64,000 bases of DNA from contig JANATG010000015.1 in NCBI GenBank assembly GCA_029449235.1, forward strand, positions 806,001 to 870,000. Reading direction: 5' to 3'. Positions 58,101 to 64,000 of this stretch are shown here, piece by piece. Below the pieces are notes generated by a model. It saw only the letters and a list, made by a program, of their open reading frames with translations. It made no database searches and was not told the origin of the DNA. The position numbers and the translations under genes were made by a program. The stretch's first letter is position 1. Each line of letters starts with the position of its first letter. The DNA comes from Linnemannia schmuckeri (lineage: Eukaryota > Mortierellomycota > Mortierellomycetes > Mortierellales > Mortierellaceae).

Positions 58101-61100
58101 CACACTCACGGAAAAAAAGGGAAAACTGCGAAATGACATGGGATGAGGCGGGGCGGACCTTTGACCTTGTTTGCTTTGCTTGCATAGAAAACATACACAA
58201 AACCAAAAAAGAGTTCATCCCATGGGAAATGATGCGTGCAAAGGAGAAATAGAAGAAAAAAGAGACACATTTTCCTGACTAGCAGGCTGGCTACAATTGA
58301 GCAATATCTTGGCTGAATGTTAAAAGAAAATACAGAAGAACGAGCTCGTCCCACTCTAAGTCCTCACCTGCGCTTCTTTTTCTTGATCAAGTATGCTTGA
58401 TAACTTGTGCGACGTCCTACTCTATCCTACTTCCTCAGTCTTTACCCTCACCTTATCCAGTTATATCATTCCTTGTTTCCTATGGGATGATATTCCGAAT
58501 GGATATTTTTCCTTTGTCTAGTTGTTCTTATTTTTGAGGTACCGCATCAATTAGCTTCTTGTAACACCATCACTTTTTTCTAAACCAGAACTACAACAAA
58601 GACTACAACGACTCCATTGAATACTGCGGAAAGGAAGTGCAGGGACAGTCCGCCGTTACTAAGGCACGGCACCTCCTATCACCTTCTTTTTCATTATTCA
58701 TCGTTTTCTCTGAAAGGAGTCATTGGAGTTTCTGACACAGAAAAATAAAAAATAAGAATTGGAACCGATCATATTTGTTTGACGAACGAAAAAAAAAAAT
58801 GCAAAAAAAAAGAGGGGGGCGAATCAACTGTATTTCGACAGATCGAAGGTCCGATCTAACAGAGTATTCAGTCCAATTCAATCGCAGCCCTTTTTTTGTT
58901 CTCGTCGAACTTGTCTTTCAATTGTGCTCTCTTTCGTTGGACAGAAATAAACAAAAAGGGGGAAGGAGGGCACACAGACAACAAAACAAACAACAGCGCA
59001 ACGCAACGCAAACGCAACGTAGACGCAAGACAGCTTATCGACATAAGACAAACAAAGAAACTCAAAAAATATGGACCTACGGCTGTGAAAAAAAATGGAA
59101 AAAGGAATCGGTAGCTTCGGTCGCGGTGATCCCGTAAATGGAAGAAAAATAAGCCAAGGATTCAAGACCTAAAAAATAGGCCAAGGCAAGCCTGGAAGAA
59201 ATAGTCTCTAGACATTGGGCACAGGCACAGGCGCAAACAAGTTTTTGTATATCTTCCTTCAGCCCACGTCGTTCTTGTTGTTTTAACTAACAAAGAAAAG
59301 TTCTAAAAACGTGGTGACCAGAACAAGAATGAGCTGAAGAAAAAAAAACTTCATCGATTGCGCGTTTGATCAGGTACCTCTCCCATAGTCCTGCTTCCGC
59401 TCATTCATTATCCCTAGCTTTACAGTCTTCTACATATTATCTCTCACTTATCGATAGAGCGATGGACAAAAAGAAGTAGTCGGCCTCCACGGAGAGAATG
59501 GGTACGGGGGGAATGGACGGGCCGTTTTGAATCCCTTTTCTCGCTCTACCTTATCCCTATTATCCTCAACAACCTGAAATCGCACAAGACATTGTTACTA
59601 AAACCAGATCGTCATTCTCTCGCTATTTTGAGGATCAAACAGATCCTATTACTACTCATGGGCTGTTATGAACAATTTCTGGTTTTTCATATTTGTTCCC
59701 TTAATGTCAGGTATGTACACCGAGTGCAGGTTACGTGACGTTCAATTAAGAAATGTACTGTACTCTTGGTAGCTAATGGGGACCCAGATGATGATAGTAA
59801 CAAATAAAACACATGGTGAACGAGAAAGAGAGACGAGGATGAGATTAGGAATGACGCGTCTGTTCACTGGTTCGTCGCCTCATTACTGTTTATGCTTTTT
59901 TTTTCCTTCTTAAAATTAGCTTCGCAATGCAGTCTCTTCCACAATTCGCGCAATTGTACGCATACCCTCTTCGCAGATCAAATAACATATCTCTCAATTA
60001 CTTGTCTCCTACTCCTACTGCTCGTTATCATCCTCAATTATCTATCATTCTCGCCTTTGATCCCTCGAAACCCATTGATTGATTGAGCTATTTGCTTCGA
60101 TCCCGACCATCGAGCCAATGACTAATGCCTACTACACTTTGCGAATACTGCAAAGGGGATAATCCCCCACCCTCATTTTATCCCTGAAGGAAAGGACAAA
60201 AAACGAGACAAATAAACAACGCATCCCACAACCCTCATTTTCCATCAATGATTCACTGCACAAAAAAACAAGGGTCCCAAAATGGAGAGCACTTATGAGG
60301 TATAAAAAAAAAGGCGAATGAAAGACATGGTGAACTGAATTACCCTTTACGCCTCATCGCATACAAAGCACATCATACATTTCTGATCCGCCCATTTGAC
60401 CATGGACTATTGATAAACGAGGGAATGAGTACGGCAAAAAGAGTTTTCCGACCGACCGACCTGAAAATAAAAATTTATATAAAAAAACGCACGCGAGGGT
60501 AAGGGGAGCGGGGAATGAGGGAACCGAGCTTTTTTTTTTTATTTCTTAGGAAATAGGCGTAATGACATGGGTGTGGGAGAGCTCAAAAAACCGAAAATGA
60601 AAAATATGCAAAAACATACATCGTGGACTATCTGGACAATGATTCTGATAGGCCAAAAGAAGAAGGATGCTGGTTTGTAATAAGGGGGAACGGGTAATGG
60701 GTAATGGATAATTGGTAAGAAGGAATGGCTTCTATTGTGTGCAATGGGGAAAAAAGGAGGAGATCGAAAAAACATTTTTTTATTCAAATGTATTGCGCAC
60801 CTGGTACTCACTTTTCTTATCCAGGCACACACAGTACACGTACCGGTTAGGAAAGGGGACATACTACAGTACACACTTGCTGAATGATCGAATACTGAGC
60901 TACAGGTAGCCTGCTGGTTGGCTGACCAAGGTCCCTTCCCCACTCTCCGCCTCCCTCAAAAAATGCTATGCATTTGCCGAGTATTAGCCGCGCTATTTTT
61001 TTTTTTTTTGGGATGTTGTTGGTCATTGAAAATCATAATCGCGACATCTTTCTTTTTGACGATCTAACTGGACTAGAACATAACAATTAACAAACAAAGA

Positions 61101-61416
61101 AACATAAAATTCTCCAGGACAGACAAAAAAGGATGCAAGAAGGAATGACACTGCGCTTGGGTACCCCAGCTTGTTGAGCAATTGTTGGTGAAAGTATGCC
61201 TATGAAGAAAACAGATCTAGGTGCTGCTCTCTGCTGCGATTTATAGGAAAGGGGAGGAGGACAGGGGCGACGGGTCTACGATGATGCCGAGGGGAAATGA
61301 ATCAAGAGAAAGAGGCGAGTGACTGTCAATTGGAATGGATATGATGACGGGTGGAGGGGAATGAAAAAAGGGACAGCGACATCGCATAGTTGCGATTCCA
61401 ACCATAAGTTATTTGC

Positions 61417-61418
<2 letters not shown>

Positions 61419-61448
<30 letters not shown>
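61419..61448 (+). repeat. Poly(A) run of 30 nt
   Basis: Uninterrupted A30 in the gene-free right-hand stretch. No flanking duplication or element body is visible. Confidence 0.95.
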
Positions 61449-61451
<3 letters not shown>

Positions 61452-63820
61452 CAAAGGATCAAAAACATGCTTTCCGCAAGAATGGTAGCCATGGAAGCAG
61501 GATTTATGGGATGTCATTTCTTCTAGTTCTCAGTTCTCATCAAAATGACACCAGCTACAAGAAGAACCTTCGTAACCTTCTTTTTTGATTGTTTGTTCCT
61601 TCTTTGTTTGTTGTTCTTTTCTCAATGATATCTGCGCTGTTTATTGCCCAACTATGGGTTACTTCCCTGCATGAAATGATTAAGATAAAATCATCGACTT
61701 TCGCAAAAGAAAGAAGACAAAAGATTCAATCTGGAGCTGCTTTATCGCTGGAAATATGGCAGACAAAGCGAGGATGTGAACTGTGGCATCTTAAATTTTT
61801 TGCCTTTGTTAGGACACAGGCGCGATAATACTTACTCTTTGTTTGCTTGTTTGTTTGTCTGTTATTAGAGTACTATAGCCTGGCAGCATGATGTCGGCCC
61901 TTGATCCAGGTGTTCTTTCTTTTTTTTGTCATTCGAAAATGGAGCACGACTGCCCAGTTACATCCCATGTTTCTGAAAGCATGAATGGAGATGGTGACGG
62001 AGATCATTTATTATGTTTTAGAACAATGGATCAATCATTGATCATACGAGAGTTTTTTTTTCTGACATGTTTTACGTTATCAGTCGTCAATGGTCATGTC
62101 ACGGATCAGCTCCCTCCAGATCGGTAAGACTGGTACTCCTTTTTAATCATCCATCCATTGTCAAAAAAAAAAAGCTTCTTGTAGTTATGCTTGCTCGTAC
62201 CACACTTATGGTTACCATCATCACTCATGTCTTTCATTTTCGTTACCCTGCTTGGTAGTTGTTTCTCATTTCAAAGAAATGATCCCCTCCCGGAACTTGA
62301 CCCTGGACTGACTCTCGTTTGTAATAAAATTGGCGCTTGGATAGGGTGGAGTTTTACGGCCGGATAAAAGAATTCCAATTGGGTGGTCTACCCACCAACC
62401 ATTCGTGAACAATGACAAAAGATAAAATATCTGTGAGAACGAAGTCAAAACAGTCTTTTTTCTTTTATTCTTTTTTCCGTGATCATTTGCAAATCATTAC
62501 CGATCCCACACCAAGAGGATAACGAAAAAAAAAAAGTAAAAGAACGAAAGAACAACAAACAAAAGCCTAACATAGTCCTTTCTCTCTTCTCATCCTTTCT
62601 CTCATTAGTTTGATTCCATGAAAAAGCGGTGCTTTTGATTTCCCTTTACCCATTTTCCCCTTCCTTCAATCTATCTCTACTTATCCTTCTTTCATTTTGG
62701 AGCGTTTAGTCCTGAAACCACCGCCTCCATTTTTTCTCCTTCTTGTCGTTCCTCTACAATTTTCTTGGCTGTCCAATTTCATTTCTTCTTTTCTTCCCGT
62801 TTCCATTGCATCATGGGTTTTTGAGTGGAACTCCAGAAAGGATGGCGATGGGTCGTCGTTGGTGCAGAATCGAATAATAATAACAAAAATCAAGTCAGAA
62901 CAGAAGGAAACTGCTATTTAATTAATCGTTGCTACTGGACGTTACTCCTACGAACGATGAGAATACTGTAGTTACTGTTGCGAATAACATTTTGTTGTAG
63001 ACTGCAACCACTCTCACCGCCCTACCTTGCCTTTTTTTTGTACTCAGTCTGGCGATTCGAATGGATGAAGGGGTTATATCGAATTAAATTGATCAACGAG
63101 GTAGATTGACTTCCCCTGAGTATTCGTTTATTTTTTGTCTTTAAGAAAAAAGGGTTGGGTTAATGGAATAAGTCATTAGCCTGCCGGTCATTATCAGTCA
63201 TTATCAATATGTGTCGATCGGAAGTGAAGGGAAAAGAGGGCAGACCCTTGTTATTCTGTGGAAGAATGATTAGCATCGTCCGTGGTCCTTGCTTTCGAAT
63301 GAGTTACATTCCCTCGTACACAGTTTTGTTGTTTATCGGAAAATAGACAGCCGATCGACCCTTTCAGCCAATCGACAATCGACTTTCTCCAGACAAATAA
63401 AAGAGATAAAGAGAGTGTCGACAACGACATACTTACAAAGTAAAGCCTTTGAACCTGAATCACCTCACCCACAAGGACATGGATGGCAATTCGTGGATTG
63501 AGAGTGAAGAGAGATTGTAATTTTGAAGGAATGATGAATGAAAAAGGAATAACATAAAAAAATCATTGCTGCTCTCGGCTCTTTATTTTGCTTGGGTGGG
63601 GGTAAGAAAGATAGCGTGGTCGTGGTTTAAGAAGGAAAATAAAAACTTAAAATAAACACGCACACAAACAAACCGAAAATATCCCCTCGCCTCTCGCTGT
63701 CTATCTGCCTCCTTCTCGCCCTTCGCCTCCGGACACAGGAGCACAAAGGAAAGAAAAAAAGGTGTAAAAAAAAAAAAAAAACCAAAAAGGAAGAACGTAT
63801 TGCCAGAATCTAGTCGAGCC

Positions 63821-63849
<29 letters not shown>
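63821..63849 (+). repeat. Poly(A) run of 29 nt
   Basis: Uninterrupted A29 near the right edge, about 45 nt after an A17 run (about 63766-63782). It creates the poly-Phe frames on the minus strand, which are not genes. Confidence 0.93.
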
Positions 63850-63854
<5 letters not shown>

Positions 63855-64000
63855 GGATTCTCCTCATCTCTTAAAAAAATTACAGGTACACACGCAAACA
63901 AATCGACAAAAAGGGCACTAGCATACGAGGGTGGTGCGAAAATGGGAGAGAAAGAAGCAAACACAGGGTCGAGATGAAGAGGAAAGAAGAGGGTTAGATG

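Larger units (their letters stand above)
55190..64000. other. 8.8-kb terminal stretch with no recognisable gene
   Basis: From the VPS74 start to the right edge I find no protein family, tRNA, rRNA or transposon. The open frames are at most about 120 codons (for example 57631-57990 minus, 58775-59137 plus), are low complexity, compete on both strands and show no plausible multi-exon chain. The sequence is AT-rich with many short A and T runs, an A30 (61419-61448), an A29 (63821-63849) and CT-rich patches (about 56640-56690). The left few hundred bases are the VPS74 promoter. The rest may be a regulatory region, an unrecognised non-coding transcript, or the far 5' region of a gene beyond the window. 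Confidence 0.5.

Noticed and set aside
58775..59137. A 120-codon Lys/Gln/Arg-rich open frame in the gene-free right end
   Set aside because: It is composed of A-rich and CAACGC-type repeats, with competing frames on the other strand and no recognisable domain.
62280..62320. A minus-strand stretch (GGGTCAAGTTCCGG) resembling a tRNA T-arm (B box)
   Set aside because: There is no matching A box or acceptor stem at the right distance, so no tRNA can be folded by hand.
63583..63964. Minus-strand frames with long Phe runs
   Set aside because: They are translations of the A17 and A29 homopolymers.
1..64000. CRISPR arrays, bacterial insertion sequences, operons, rRNA, or a secondary-metabolite cluster
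   Set aside because: None was seen. The gene structure is eukaryotic throughout, repeats are microsatellites or homopolymers, and there is no synthase, transposase or reverse transcriptase sequence that I can recognise.

Overview
The window is nuclear DNA from a filamentous fungus. Genes are dense and intron-rich: up to 19 exons, most introns about 70-150 nt, with GT(A/G)(A/T)GT donors and (C/T)AG acceptors. They lie on both strands and there are no operons. Coding regions are GC-rich and intergenic DNA is AT-rich, with homopolymer A/T runs of 27-54 nt. The gene set points to an early-diverging lineage, most likely Mucoromycota/Mortierellomycota; this is inferred from content and was not computed. 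It includes PUS10 (absent from budding yeast), a metazoan-like FYVE-SAP-RING ubiquitin ligase, a SUCO/Slp1-type SUN protein, and fungal signatures such as a GT15 mannosyltransferase-like protein, a uric acid/xanthine permease and double-psi beta-barrel cell-surface proteins.

Layout, left to right: PUS10 (+, 1279-3598); a decayed secreted-protein gene (-, 4465-5070); a 4.6-kb stretch without a recognisable gene; an NCS2 purine permease (+, 9709-11672) convergent with a divergent GT15-like gene (-, 11913-13873); SLP1/SUCO (-, 14149-19033) divergent from MCD4/PIG-N (+, 19541-23728); an S6K/Psk1-like AGC kinase (-, 24007-26776) divergent from APC2 (+, 27593-31186); YRA1/ALYREF (-, 32956-35129) and KTI12 (-, 35553-36720); a membrane-anchored barwin/DPBB-like protein (+, 37184-39332); RAM1/FNTB (+, 39568-41344) convergent with an RNF34/RFFL-like E3 ligase (-, 41402-44256); a secreted tandem-DPBB protein (+, about 45342-46235); CFT1/CPSF160 (+, 46659-53061) convergent with VPS74/GOLPH3 (-, 53324-55189); then about 8.8 kb to the right edge with no recognisable gene.

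Functionally the genes are mostly housekeeping: RNA modification, 3'-end processing and export (PUS10, CFT1, YRA1, KTI12), secretory-pathway and GPI/glycan functions (MCD4, SLP1, the GT15-like protein, VPS74), cell-cycle and ubiquitin machinery (APC2, RNF34-like), and signalling or lipidation (S6K-like kinase, RAM1). I see no cluster that forms a new pathway. The most interesting signals are: (i) a 1.27-kb intron in the YRA1 orthologue at what appears to be the same codon position as the autoregulatory intron of budding-yeast YRA1; (ii) a GT15 protein in which three catalytic or metal-binding positions look substituted and one exon junction does not splice cleanly; (iii) a secreted-protein gene with a TTG where its ATG should be and two in-frame stops but no frameshift; (iv) an apparent 6-nt microexon in CFT1. 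Exon coordinates were worked out by hand from splice consensus, reading-frame phase and protein-family similarity. Most multi-exon models close in frame; the exceptions are stated in the entries.
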